Below are positions 37,075 through 48,559 of a DNA stretch of 64,000 nucleotides, one piece after another. The position numbers and the translations under genes were made by a program. This DNA comes from Alnus glutinosa. Its lineage: Eukaryota; Streptophyta; Magnoliopsida; Fagales; Betulaceae. The notes under the pieces are model-generated. The model saw only the letters and a program-made list of their open reading frames with translations. It was not told the origin of the DNA and searched no databases. How positions within the stretch are numbered: position 1 is the first letter of the stretch; every line of letters starts with the position of its first letter. The stretch spans positions 7,859,501 to 7,923,500 of the forward strand of contig NC_084888.1 in assembly GCF_958979055.1 (NCBI RefSeq), given 5' to 3'.

Positions 37075-37680
37075 TGCTCCCTCCTCTTTCTTTTCCTTTC
37101 TACTATCCGCTCTTACCATATCCCTCACATTTTGGTGTTTTCTTTTGATTGTAGATGTTCTTCGACCAAATCAGCATTTTTGGCCTCTCCATTATGCATC
37201 CGTTCATCTACATATGTGTTGTGCCATTCATCTCTTCCCTGGCCGCTGCCGCTGTTTATTGGTTTGTGTTTTTGCTTGAATAAGAGTTTTGATTTTTTGA
37301 TTTTTGATTTTTTCATTCCAGATCTGCCTTCATGGACGATCTATGGGATGAAAGCTAGTTAGGTGTGAAATGCTATCTCTCACGATCTGGATAATTCGGT
37401 GTGATAAATTAATCTCTCACGGCCGGTTTAAATAAATTTTTCTATTATATTTGACTACTTTTGTCTTAGATCTTGTTTGCTCGGAGTTTAACTATTTTTA
37501 TACATGGGTTAACAAAAGATGAAAGTCATAAATAATACTTTATTGTAAGAATTTTGTCTGTATTTATGACTATATAACTTTATAGCATGTGACAATAATT
37601 TTGCAGTAAAGCTATATGCTAGTTATCTTTAATCAATGAAATACGCATGTCTTTTGTTATTAAAAAAAAAAAAAAAAAGA
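37075..37680 (+). mobile_element. Non-LTR retroposon copy ending in poly-A
   Basis: A sequence with a CACGGCCGGTTTAAATAAAT core that ends in a 16-base A run at about 37663-37678. A diverged copy lies in the opposite orientation at 39578-40140. A 3' A-tail and a shared body suggest a LINE 3' end or SINE-like retroposon. No coding domain is recognisable, and the 5' end and TSD are not clear. Confidence 0.6.
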
Positions 37681-38717
37681 GGTTACTGCTTAATCCCCTC
37701 ACAAAGGATAAAATAGAAAATAAAAATCCCCACACAAAGAAGATCTATGAATGAATATCCCTATCAGTAAGTTTCGTCTATGCTTATTTTTTTTATTTAA
37801 TTTCTGTTAGGTCCATAGATTCGTAATTATTTGTCCCCTCTCTCTCTCTCTCTCTTCTTTTTCCATCAAAGTGGTGTGAGGCTGTGAGGCTGTGAGGGTA
37901 CATTTTGCAAGGCTTATCGTAGCCAAAATAAAACGAGGTTGACCGCGTGGGTCCAAACAGCAAGCGAAGAAAAGAGATATCAACCGTTTGTTTATGATTT
38001 ATTCTTTGGCATCATCATTTCGAAAGCTACGCAAAAAGAAATCCTAGGAAATCAAAAAAGTTAAAGGAAAAAAGTAAAAAAGAAATCTGATAAGTTTGAG
38101 GTTTGAAGCTTAATAAAAAAGATTATGCTACTTAAGGCCTCTAATGTAAAGCAGTTGGTGGCCCTTAATTGAGTAGAATCAAAGGCAAAACAAAAAAAAA
38201 AAGTCGAAAGTGATTCCAACCCATATCTCTCAAACTTGTGTGGGCTCCCCATTTTTCACTCTTTGTTATAAAACAAAATAATGACCCTTTGATTCACTAA
38301 CTGCTTCTGTTACCTTGTACGGCTCATATATATAGACGGTCCAGATTCCAGAATGTAATCATTTCTCGGATCATGTCGCAGACAACAATTGCCAGCTCAT
38401 TTCTTTCGTTAGGGAAAATTATAATACAACTATAATAAAGGATGCAAATTTATGTTTAGACAGACAGGTTTGAGGGAAGCTATTGGACTAGAGTACAATT
38501 AAAATCACCTGGCAGGTTAGATATTTAATTAGATTAACCAATAGATTTTGCTGTCGGTCTCTTCCCATAAGTGTTCATTATTTTTTGGGTAATCTCAAAA
38601 TATATAACAATTTTCAGATAAAAATATTTATTTTTTTGTGTCTCGATGTTATCTTCAAATTTAAGACTACATATCTTTGAACTGAATCCACATTTTTTTT
38701 TTAATCTAGATCTTTTT

Positions 38718-38850
38718 TCACAACAGCCCCACAACAAGTTGACGTGGCTGGTAATATTTTATTATTTTTTTTTATTTTGTTTTGTTTTCTTTTTGTAAAA
38801 AAGTAATAAAATATTACCAGCCACGTCAACTTGTTGTGGAGCTGTTGTGA
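38718..38850. repeat. Near-perfect hairpin
   Basis: Two 47-base arms (38718-38764 and 38804-38850) are inverted complements with one mismatch, around a 39-base T-rich loop. The arms carry TGACGTGGCTGGTAATATTT. It could be a very short MITE or a hairpin-RNA source. No TSD was identified. Confidence 0.8.
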
Positions 38851-39577
38851 GAAATGAGTGTAGGGATCATTTTTCTTTAATCTATGTAAATGTTTTTTCA
38901 AGAAGAGATTATTTCATCAACATACTTGATATTTATAAAACTTAATTTATATAATGTTTTATTTAATATATTTAAATAACAATAACAAGATTCATAGCCA
39001 AATCCTTTATAATTTTAAACAAATTACATAATTTTAACCGTTTTAAAGCATTAAATGCTTCGAAAATGCCACCTCAGCATATGACAATTGAAAATCGAAT
39101 ATATCGAGCATAAAAAAAGAAGTCAAGCGTTAATTAATCATTCGTCACGCACTCGGCTCGTATATCACGCGTTTTTGGGTGGCTCCATCATCTCCATTGC
39201 AGAAGAAACACGTTTAGCACAGCAAGCAAGCGCCACGTGTGTAAGGGATGTGGGCCTATTTAAACGTGTCGAGATGTCATCTATCCTCGATTACATCTAA
39301 CAAACCGATAAGGAGAGAGAGAGAGAGCACTAAAAAACAGTGACGAAGCTCGTGAACAGCATGTGAACGTGAACATAGGGATGTGTGATGAAGCACGTGA
39401 TGTACATTTAATATTCGGCCTTAAAAATTTGGTGTAACGTGTTTGGCGTGTGTCCCTATTTTTCTAATAAGAAAATGATATTTTTATATTTTTATATATT
39501 TTTTTTAAATTCATTTTTAAATTTATGAGACCTATATTGAGGGGTTGAACCTCACAATTTTAATAATAGATTTGAAA

Positions 39578-40140
39578 TTTTTTTTTTTTAACGAAATATA
39601 TAAATATTTTATTGATCAAATATCACGAGCGTAAAACTCTTACAGCACAAAATATAAAACTGTACAAAATCATAGCCACATGCTATGAGGTTATATAGTC
39701 ATAGATACAAACAAAATTTTTACAATAAAGTGCTATTTATGACTTTCATCTTCCACTAACTCATATACAAAAATAGTTAAAGAGCAGATTTACTCCGAGT
39801 AGACTAAATCTAAGACAAATGTAGTCAAATATCCTAAAAATATTTATTTAAACCGGCCGTGAGAGATAATCCCTCATACCTGACTAACCTTCATTTCATA
39901 GATCGTCATGAGAGCATATCTAAAGAGAAGAAAATTCTTATCCATAGCAAAAACACATCTAACAAACAGCACCAGCGGCCAAGAAAGAGATGAACGGTAC
40001 AATAAGAAGGTAGATGGATAGATACATAGTCCGGATGCTAAAATTATTGATCTGGTCTAAGAATACCTAAAAAAATAAAATCAAAATAAAAAGAGGAGGT
40101 AAGAGCGGAAAAAAGAAAATAAAAGGAAGAGGAGGAGAGA
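39578..40140 (-). mobile_element. Second retroposon copy, opposite orientation
   Basis: A reverse-complement relative of 37075-37680. It starts with a T run (the A-tail on the other strand), and the shared GACTTTCATCTT, TTTAAACCGGCCGTGAG and TTCATAGATCGTC blocks occur in the mirrored order. Divergence is considerable, so the two are old, separate insertions. Confidence 0.6.
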
Positions 40141-41368
40141 GTAAATGTCCCGTGACATTGCCTTCTTTGTCACTCATTTTTTTCCTCTGCTAATTTTCTA
40201 TTTCCTCAGATTTTTTAGTTGCTTTTACGATGCAACTCGTTGATTCCGTGCATTTTGGCATGAGTAATGCCACCTACTACATATTCATTCACTATTTATT
40301 AGTGATAGCATTTATCAATCTTTTGATTTATCATTATTAAAAAAATAATAATAATGATTAAAAATGGAGAGACAAAGTTACATCAACCAAATGAAATATT
40401 GATTGAATAGAGGTATAATATATATGTGTTTGTTTCGTATAAAAAGTTGAATAAAGTTGAATAATATTCAACTTTTTTCAAAAATAAATTATATTTTATT
40501 TAACTTTTTCAAATTTTTTCAAATTTTATCTCACAAAGTCAAACCTCGTAATTCGCGCAGTATATTCGAATAGGTTTCGTATTCAACACCCAAACGGACC
40601 ATATATATTGTGGCACACAATATGTATAATAGAATATACGAGAAAAAAAATGCTAAATATTTATTTTTTTAATAATTTAATAATACATTTTTTTCAATAT
40701 TTTTTTTTTAAAAAAAAACGTTTTTTTTAGTAACCGAGGTAACTCTAATCACAAACTAACATTTATAAATAGGTTATACATGAGTAATTGGATTAAATTT
40801 TCTTTCAAAATCTTGTTCCCAAATAATATGTCACAATTCTTTGAGATTAATTGTGACATATTTCTAAAATAATAAATCACATGAGATTGTGATACATCAT
40901 TTGGAAACTAATTAAATTCTTAAAAAAAAAAAAAAATTGAAATGTGTAGCATTGCTTATTCATTTTTCCTTTGAGTTCTTTCAATGGTATACGAGCATAA
41001 GGTTATGGAAAAGAGAAAGCTACCGAGTCTCAAAACGTTAAGCATGAAATTTATAAGACTATAAACAGGTAAGTCCTAGGTCTTGCTTCAACCGTGGAAT
41101 TTTATAATCTTCATCATTTAATTTCCAAAACAGAAGAAAAACCTCTACGTATCACTTTGGAGTTTGGATGGTCTAAAATGCACTGTGAATGTGAAAAACT
41201 TGAAGGGACGTTATCTATTGGAAGAGAAATACTGCATGGAAAATAAGAGACAAATATTCAAAATATTGGGAGTAAAAGACAGGCTGCCGTCAAGTATACT
41301 TGGGGATCATTATGTTTTAATTGTATATGACATAAATTTATAAGACTATCCAGTGAATTTCAAGGAAG
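40141..41368. other. Intergenic, no feature recognised
   Basis: AT-rich sequence with poly-A and poly-T runs. 40430-40600 includes repeated AAAAGTTGAATA-type words. No coding region is supported. Confidence 0.5.
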
Positions 41369-41840
41369 ATGAATGAGGCAGAAAAGATTCCTATATTGAC
41401 TCAAGCAATCATCGATACAATAGTATTTGAAGTTACACCGGGGCATACTAGACATTGGCTTCGAAGTGAATCCACTAAATCATTGTGTTTACATATGAAA
41501 GATATGGATGCAATTACGTATGTCTTGGGAATAAGCATTTCTAGAGAAAGAAATTTCTAGAATTTTATACTTTAATCAGGAAAAACATATGAAAAATGTG
41601 GTTCGAGTGGATAAATGTAAACCTTTAAGCACACCTATTTCCAAGGGTCAACACTTGATCAAGAAAATGTGTTCTCGTTGAGACAAAAATTGAAGAAATA
41701 AAAATAGACCCTTATTCCCACGATGCGGGTAGTCTCACGTATGATATTTGTCATCCAGTAAGATTGATGAGCATATATTAGTCCAATACAAGGAGGACAC
41801 ATCAGCAATAACGCGAAAATTTAGATATTTACAAGACAAT
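41369..41840 (+). pseudogene. Ty1/copia reverse transcriptase/RNase H remnant
   Basis: Short frames read KDMDAITYVLGISISRERN, then CKPLSTPISKG after a stop and frameshift, then weak similarity to the block around the copia YRKAVGSLMY motif (DAGSLTYDICHP near 41725). That order matches the end of copia reverse transcriptase leading to RNase H. Heavily degraded, with no LTRs recognised around it. Confidence 0.6.
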
Positions 41841-42950
41841 ATATAAACACACGTTTATGTTATGGATGAGGTGATTGAATTAGAAATTGACCATGTAATT
41901 AAAGACACACCAGATCCTAGTCTTGACTTGAAGGGCTTGATAGTTTATGTGTTACTTGTATTTTATAAATATCAAAAGAATTATTTCATATCAACTCTTC
42001 AAGGTCCAACACTATTAACAAACCACCTGATAAATCCTCAAAAGATTTGTTTGGATGATTTTTACTTCATGTTGGTTCATTTTACCCAAACAGAAAATTG
42101 GGAAAATTCGTGTTCAGTGTCACAAGAATATTCAAACCCACGTGAAGAAAAATCACTTTCAAAATAATTGCAAGTTGTCCGTTAGCTGCTCTCATGGAGT
42201 CATGGACAACAATTTCCGTTTATGTAGGTCAAAAGCAAAGGTAAAATGTTTTTCCTTCGAAACGTGTTTAAAACACTTTTTTTGGGGTAACATTTACCAA
42301 CTGTTAAATCATTCTTAATTGATTCACAAAAATAGCTTTTTGGCGAGTTAATTTGCTAAAATGATCGAAAATAGGTCTTCAACAGCCTTATTAATTTGGT
42401 TAAAAAAAAATTTATGAGTGAACAATACTTACCAACAATAGTGAACACTATTCACTCACCAAAACAATAAAAAATTATTAAAATTTCTCTCACTCTCTCT
42501 CTTTTTATTTATTTATATATTTTTCTCTCATGCATCACACACAACCTCATTTTTCAAAAATATTATTTAAAGGAATAATAATTGTAAATAACTGAAATGG
42601 TGAGGCTATTGAGTGTGCTTTAAAAAAGTGGATAGCTAAAATAAAAAAAGTGAATTTTAACTATTTTTGTTAGTAAAATTTAGAGAGATTACTAAGAATG
42701 CACTAATTACAAAGCTTAATACTCAAAAACTTCCGCTTCTTCTGATAATTAATTCTCTATGGAGAAACGTTTTTCGCTTTTTAGTATAAACTTCAAGGAT
42801 ATCTAAAATTGCGACAAGTGACAGTTAAAATATAAGTGAATTTCAACTGATTATATACATCTTTTTAACAAATTCATGATTGAATCTGTGGAACCCACAT
42901 GTGGTCCAATAGATTTAATTATGAATTTCTATTGTTTATCTTTACACAAT
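41841..42950. other. Intergenic, no gene recognised
   Basis: Frames at 41862-42318 have no known motif. 42410-42470 has a small inverted repeat (GAGTGAACAATAC / GTGAACACTATTCACTC). Otherwise simple AT-rich sequence. Confidence 0.45.
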
Positions 42951-43103
42951 GAGTAATTCTAGAAGTCCCTCCTTATGTGTCACTCTTGTGTTCCTTGAAA
43001 AATGATGTGGCTTTTAAAATCACAATTTGATCAGAATTCAATAGTAATTTTAAAAGGCATCTCATTTTTTGAGGGACATAAGAGGGACTTCTAGCATTAT
43101 TCT
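42951..43103. mobile_element. Short MITE
   Basis: About 150 bp. The left end GAGTAATTCTAGAAGTCCCTC is mirrored by GAGGGACTTCTAGCATTATTC. The interior shares the GGCTTTTAAAATCAC motif with the nested MITE near 12500, so they belong to one broad family. Confidence 0.65.
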
Positions 43104-43182
43104 TTCTGTACAAAAGATGTGTAAGAGAATGAAACCAAACATTTTTTTTATATATTTGGCTCGAATTGCATTTTATTTAAAT

Positions 43183-43184
43183 GG

Positions 43185-43227
<43 letters not shown>

Positions 43228-43245
43228 AGAAGGAGAAGGAGAAAA
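43183..43245. repeat. Poly-A run with (GGAGAA)n tail
   Basis: More than 40 consecutive A residues followed by several AGGAGA units. Its length makes it prone to assembly error. Confidence 0.85.
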
Positions 43246-44162
43246 TTGAACTAGTAATTTCTACTACATAAAGCTGGGCCCAGCCATCACTGAAGATGAT
43301 AACACAATTCCACCCACTTTTCTATTATTAATCAAGACAGCATTGAAATTTGGTATTATCACCGGAATCCTATAATTGGACGGTTGCGCGTGTAGAATGT
43401 GCGTTAGTGGGTGTAGTGTGCCCTACCCTAGATTTGCTTTATGTCTTTAGTCCAATTGACCCCAATTCCCCCATTTTGCTTCACATGGTCCGCTTTCATA
43501 CCAAAACATTGAATTTGGGAAAGCCTTCAGGCGACCTGAAAAACCTGTCTCTTTGACATCTGACATCCATTTTCAAAGCTTCATTCTACTTGTTTTCAAG
43601 TGGGAAAAATGCCCTTGTAAAGTTGATTTTGACCTCAATAAAAAAAAGTAACCTCTTAACTTTTATTTTATTTTATTTTATTTTGTTGGAGCGTCCTCAT
43701 CATACAAAGTTTGAACCCTAAGGATATGTTTGGGTAATACTTTTTTTTTTTTTTTTTTATATATATTTTTTATTATTTTTCAAAAATATATTTGGAATAT
43801 TTTTTGAAATTCAAAATTCTATTCAAGTTTTATTTCCCATCCAAACATAATTTTAAAAAACAAGTTCTCTCAAAATTCGAAATTTTAAATATAATACAAA
43901 AAAAAAAAAAAAAAAAAAAAAATCACACACCTAAATGAGTCCTAAATCTCCTTCAGCAGGCAGATAGGGTGCTTGAGTTCAACAGCTATTACATTAGGTA
44001 TGAGCCTAAACATGCATGCATATTTTTTTCTAAGTTCTTAATTATGGTCTTCTTTTTTTTTTTTTTTTTTGTTTAACCTAATTAAACAGCAAACCCTATC
44101 CTCAAAAACAAGAGTGCCATTCCAAGACTATGACATAAACATAAATAAATTATTATTATTAG

Positions 44163-44300
44163 AGGAATAATCCTTACACAATAGTTGTACATAACTGTAA
44201 ACACATGGGGTGTGACTCATGTGAGTAAGTTTCACCACATGAGTCTCACCCCATGTGTCTACAATTGTGCACAACACAACTGTTGTGGGGGGCATTTCTC
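44163..44300. mobile_element. Small foldback element
   Basis: ACACATGGGGTGTGACTCATG on the left is mirrored by CATGAGTCTCACCCCATGTGT on the right, with outer arms around ACAATAGTTGTAC and ACACAACTGTTGT. About 140 bp and non-coding. The TSD is unclear. Confidence 0.65.
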
Positions 44301-44955
44301 TTATTATTATTCTTTTTCCTTTTTCAGTTTTGCCTTAGCCAGGCAGGCACAAACTCAAAGAACAAGAAAGTGAAGAGACCAACCTTCAACAGGCGGATAA
44401 GTCACGCAAAGCATGCCCCAAAATAGTAGAGGCATGGCAAAGAAGAAAATGCCTAATTTTTTTTAATTCCTTCCAAAAATGATGTTTATGATTTCCTCGA
44501 TGATCCTAAAATAATAAGCTATTTCGGATCGAAAGAAAATAACACGTGCATTTTGTTAAGCTAGTTGACACCCAAATTTTGTTAAAGGAAAAAGGGGGGG
44601 AAAATAGAGGAAATAGATCAAAGAAAGTATACGTATTTGGGCCACTTGAAATGTGTAAAGATTGGGCTTAGTAGTCTTCCTTGGCAGAAACAATTTAACT
44701 CATTCCTTTTCGGTCCCTTTCTGATGGGCGTGAGCCGACGATCCAACGCTTTGTCAATCTCGCTTTAGCCCACGCTCAATTGTTGAATGGGCTTCAGCAT
44801 GAAGAGAAATTTAAGAGATCAGAAGTCAGTAATTCCTTAATTGGACCCTCAGGCAATTTTTGGAAACAGTATTTCTCCAACAAGGCCTTAGAACCTTTCA
44901 CTTTCTTTTTATTTTTCTTTTTATAAAAAATAAAAAAAATTGAGGTATATTTTAA

Positions 44956-45555
44956 GGGATAATTGCACCGTTGGTCCATGTGGTATGCCATAATTATTTT
45001 TCACTCCCTATGGTTTAAAAAGTGCATGGGAAGTCCCTGTAATATGCAATAATTATAAATCGATCCATATAGTCAAATTCCGTTAAAAAATTTAACAGAT
45101 TCCATCAAATGCCACGTCAGCACCACGTGTCGTCATCTTATTGGCAACACGTGGCGCTGACATGTCCATCTTAATAAAATAATATAAATTTATTAAAAAA
45201 TAAATAAAAATACTTATTTTTTTAAAAAAAATTAAAATTAAAATTAAAAAAAACAAAAACAAAAACAAAAAAAGGATGCGCCACCCCTTGCCTGCCATTT
45301 TTTTTTTCTTTTTTTTTTAAAAAAATAAATAAATTTATATTTTTTATGAAGATGGACACGTGTCGCCATCTTATTGGCAACACGTAGCGCTGACGTGTAG
45401 AGCTAACAGATTTCGTCAAAATGGTGGACGGAAAATCGACCCAGGGAGTAAAACGTAATTATTGCATATCATAGGGACCTCCCATGCACTTTTTAAACCA
45501 TAGGGAGTGAGAAATAATTATGGCATACCACAAGGACCAACGGTGCAACTATCCC
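44956..45555. mobile_element. Foldback element with 9-bp TSD
   Basis: A 600-bp element starting GGGATAATTGCACC and ending GGTGCAACTATCCC, with arms of about 130 bp. The flanking 9-mers ATATTTTAA are identical at 44947-44955 and 45556-45564. A second inverted pair inside carries CACGTGTCG and ATCTTATTGGCAACACGT. It is a Mutator-like non-autonomous structure. Confidence 0.85.
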
Positions 45556-46169
45556 ATATTTTAATTAACAGTTGTGTTTTTCAAATTTTTACGATATGTA
45601 TTTTTTTTCTCCTAAATCCACGTGGCACTAAAATCCTAAGTATAACATGTGAACATGTGCCACGTGGGTGTCTCATTCGAGTTGGACGAAATACGTGACT
45701 ACGAGTGTTAGTATTTTAAGGTGAGCGACGTGGAGATCCGTTAAAAAAATAGACGGAGGACCGATGGAAATATTATCTGTGACACTCTTTGAAACGAATT
45801 TAGGGCTCACGTATACCTCTGAACTATTTAACCTTAAATAAAAGCCTCAAAGATTTATTTCTTTATTATTTTATTTTTTAAAAAAAAGCATTTCTTAAAC
45901 TATCATAGGGTCAATTTTCCTCACACCGTTTACTTTACTAAAAAACATAATAAATGCCGGAGGCCCTTTTAGGATCTCCCGTGAACAGTGTACTGCCCAG
46001 ATAACGTTTGGACGTATTCGTCATTCGAGAAAATTACAGGCTTGATATGAAATGGACTCATTGCTGCATTATACACATGATATTTCGTTTTTTTTTGATA
46101 AAAGGATCAATTATTTATCCCCAAAAGTCGGAAGCCATCCCTTTCTACCTTTCTGGCCTAGCTTTCTAA

Positions 46170-47127
46170 GGCCATCTCCAACAGAGGGACTATTTTGGCT
46201 AATTGATCCCCAAAAGTCAGAAGCCATCCTTTTCTACCTTTCTGGCCTAGCTTTCTAAGGTCATTTCCAACAGAGTGACTATTTTAGTCAAAATAGTCAA
46301 ATTTGACTTTTTTTACTTTTTTTTCTTCTCCAACAGAATGGTTACTTTAACCATTTTTCTAAACACATGAACAGTAAATAGCCAACATTAGCTATTCACT
46401 GTTCATGTGTTTAGACTTTTTTTATTAATTTTTTCTCTCTCCCTCTCTCCCTCTTCGATCGCTCTTCGTCCCTCTCCGTCCCCCTCTGTCACTCTCCGTC
46501 CTTCATCTAATATTTTCTCAATTTTCCACTCTCCCTCTTCGTCCCACCCGGTCCTGATGCCCAACGAAACCCTCTGCCCCTCTCGGTCAACACCACCAAC
46601 CCCTTCCCTCTCCTTCACCGCCGCTGCCCTTCTTTCCTTCGTCCCCAGCAACATCGTCATTCTCAACCAAGACCTCGCCGATGAGCTCGTCCTCGTCGAC
46701 ACCAAGCCCGACACCCTTTCCTCCAGCACGCTGTTGCCTTCCTCCCCCACACCAAAATCTACGCCTCCGTCGAATACGCCGTCACCGTTGGATCCGATCT
46801 CTGCATCGTCACTGCCGAGGCCCGCCAGATCCTCGACTCGTCCAGGTTTTGGTTCCTCATCACCGATCATCTCGACGCTCGCCGATCCTCATCAGCTCAA
46901 GAAATGAGACGGGTTGGGGTTGGGGAGATAGGTTGGGGTTAGGGGAGACCGGAGAGTGAGAGGGAGAAGTGAAAAAAAAATAAAGAAAAAGATTAAAAAA
47001 TAATATTTTAAGAAAATGAAGAGTGGAATAGAGATTATTATTGGAGTGTTTTTAAGATAGTCAGTGGTTAAAGTAGAAATTTGTACTTTTTGAGTAGTTA
47101 TTTTAACTCCAACTGCTGGAGATGGCC
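46170..47127. mobile_element. Harbinger/Tourist-like element carrying a host gene fragment
   Basis: The left end GGCCATCTCCAACAG mirrors the right end CTGCTGGAGATGGCC with one mismatch, and both are flanked by TAA (46167-46169 and 47128-47130). A 3-bp TWA TSD is typical of PIF/Harbinger elements. The left end is duplicated: 46259 repeats it (GGTCATTTCCAACAG), also after TAA, within an 89-bp tandem repeat. A 54-bp palindrome lies at 46360-46413. The interior contains GC-rich sequence derived from lactate dehydrogenase and no transposase. It is best called a Pack-type non-autonomous element. Confidence 0.8.
46560..46905 (+). pseudogene. L-lactate dehydrogenase fragment captured in a transposon
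   Basis: Plus-strand segments match plant L-lactate dehydrogenase in order: QDLADELVLVDTKPD near 46671-46715, then in another frame AFLPHTKIYASVEYAVT, SDLCIVTAEARQ, and directly after it LDSSRFWFLITDHLD. In the intact enzyme the last two blocks are separated by about 60 residues (family knowledge), so there is an internal deletion. Another small deletion with a frameshift lies near 46716, and much of the N-terminal Rossmann glycine motif is also missing. The segment stands out by its high GC content. It cannot encode a working dehydrogenase. Confidence 0.8.
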
Positions 47128-47130
47128 TAA

Positions 47131-47962
47131 CAGTAGCCAATAATTTTCTTTAACAAATTATAAGATGTCACATCATTATCTTCTTTGTCCAAATCTACCA
47201 TCAAAGCCATTAATTGCCCCCACGTCAAGCCTCTAAAGTTTTTTTTGTCCTCACTGGTTGTTTTTTATTTTCAAAATAATTAAACACATTAACAAATTAC
47301 TGAAATTAAACACATAACAATTAAAATTATTTTTACTTTTATACCACATTCAAAGTTTAAAACACATTAACAAACTAAAGAAGCCTTCAATTTTCTGCAG
47401 GATACATATCCCACGATTAGGCACGGGCTTCATAAATCACTCTAATATATAAATACTTATATAATGTTTATCTTTTAAAAAATTCCAAACAAATTATCCT
47501 CACCACAATCGTGCGACGTTAGCCAACCACGATGGTGATAAAAATTTAAATTCCTCCACATTTAAACAATAATTTGTGCATTAAAGAATATATATGACCA
47601 CTTATTGGTAATGTGGGCTTAACTTACGTCACCTAATTCCTCTATATATGAAGGATAAAATTTATATAAACCAAGTTAATTAATGAAATTGCTTTGAGTT
47701 TGATAGAAGATGCAGATATTCAATAGATTAAACTCATTAAAATGAGCTCAAATTAATATTGCACTAGAATGCTCAAAATAAGGTAGCAATAAGTAATAAT
47801 AATAATTAATAAAAACTCCGTAAGACTTGCTTGGAATATAGGCCCTTCAATTCTTAACAAGTGTGAGAAGCAATACACAAACGATTGTCATGTACATATA
47901 TATTACGTACATACATAAATGGAGCATATATACCCACCGTAGAAACAATGAAACAACACGCA
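47131..47962. other. Intergenic region and ERF 3' flank
   Basis: AT-rich, with no gene recognised. The part nearest 47963 should contain the 3' UTR of the minus-strand ERF gene. Confidence 0.5.
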
Positions 47963-48487
47963 CTAGAGGAATGCCATGAAAGGCTGCGAAACCTCTCCGT
48001 CCAGCACCGCGGAGTCACCAGCGGTAAACGACCACCCACACGAGTTCCAATAACACCCACTATCCCTCAGCTCCGGCAATTCAATCTCACCCCAAAAGTC
48101 GTCGCCCTTCTTCTCCAAAGCTATGGCATGAGCGGCCTTCGATGCCGCGGCCTGGATATCCCTGGCGGTGCACGTGGGAGGCCTAGGCAAGTCGTCCACC
48201 TTGTCCGGGAAATTGAGCTGCGCTTTATGACCTTTTAAGCAATAAGCCGCGACGTCGTACGCCTTGGCTGCCATTTCTGGCGCTGGGAAAGAGCCTAGCC
48301 AAATGCGTGTCTTCTTGCGCGGTTCCCGAATTTCGGACACCCATTTACCCCACCTTCTCTTCCGAACACCGCGAAAGACCGGGTGGCGCGTGCCGCCACG
48401 TTGGGAGTCGGATTTACGGTGAGATTGGGTGGTGGTGGTGGTGGTGGTCGAGTGCAGGGCATCTTCAGTGTATTGTGGTTGCTCCAT
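47963..48487 (-). CDS. AP2/ERF transcription factor, DREB subfamily group III (ERF021/022-like)
   Basis: Intronless and 174 residues. A Thr/Ser-rich N-terminus precedes the single AP2 domain at about residues 37-96 ([48 protein letters not shown]). The valine in WVSEIRE at domain position 14 is the DREB signature, favouring DRE/CRT (CCGAC) elements. [13 protein letters not shown] after the domain is typical of group III (DREB A-4). The acidic patch [12 protein letters not shown] resembles the activation region of ERF022-type proteins. Target genes cannot be deduced. No break is seen, and the short length fits the subgroup. Confidence 0.94.
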   Translation of the reverse strand: MEQPQYTEDALHSTTTTTTTQSHRKSDSQRGGTRHPVFRGVRKRRWGKWVSEIREPRKKTRIWLGSFPAPEMAAKAYDVAAYCLKGHKAQLNFPDKVDDLPRPPTCTARDIQAAASKAAHAIALEKKGDDFWGEIELPELRDSGCYWNSCGWSFTAGDSAVLDGEVSQPFMAFL

Positions 48488-48535
48488 TTACAGTACAACC
48501 CGTTGGCTTTGAGTGCCGATAGGCTGAGGCATATG

Positions 48536-48543
48536 CATTTATA
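48536..48543 (-). promoter_or_regulatory. Candidate TATA box of the ERF gene
   Basis: TATAAATG on the minus strand (within GGTATAAATGCAT), about 50 bp upstream of the start codon, implying a very short 5' leader. Confidence 0.6.
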
Positions 48544-48559
48544 CCTGTGAATCTGTGAT

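Noticed and set aside
46403..46870. 155-codon minus-strand ORF and a plus-strand 166-codon ORF
   Set aside because: Both are readings of the GC-rich captured lactate dehydrogenase fragment. Meaningful similarity is on the plus strand and crosses a frameshift, so neither ORF is a gene.
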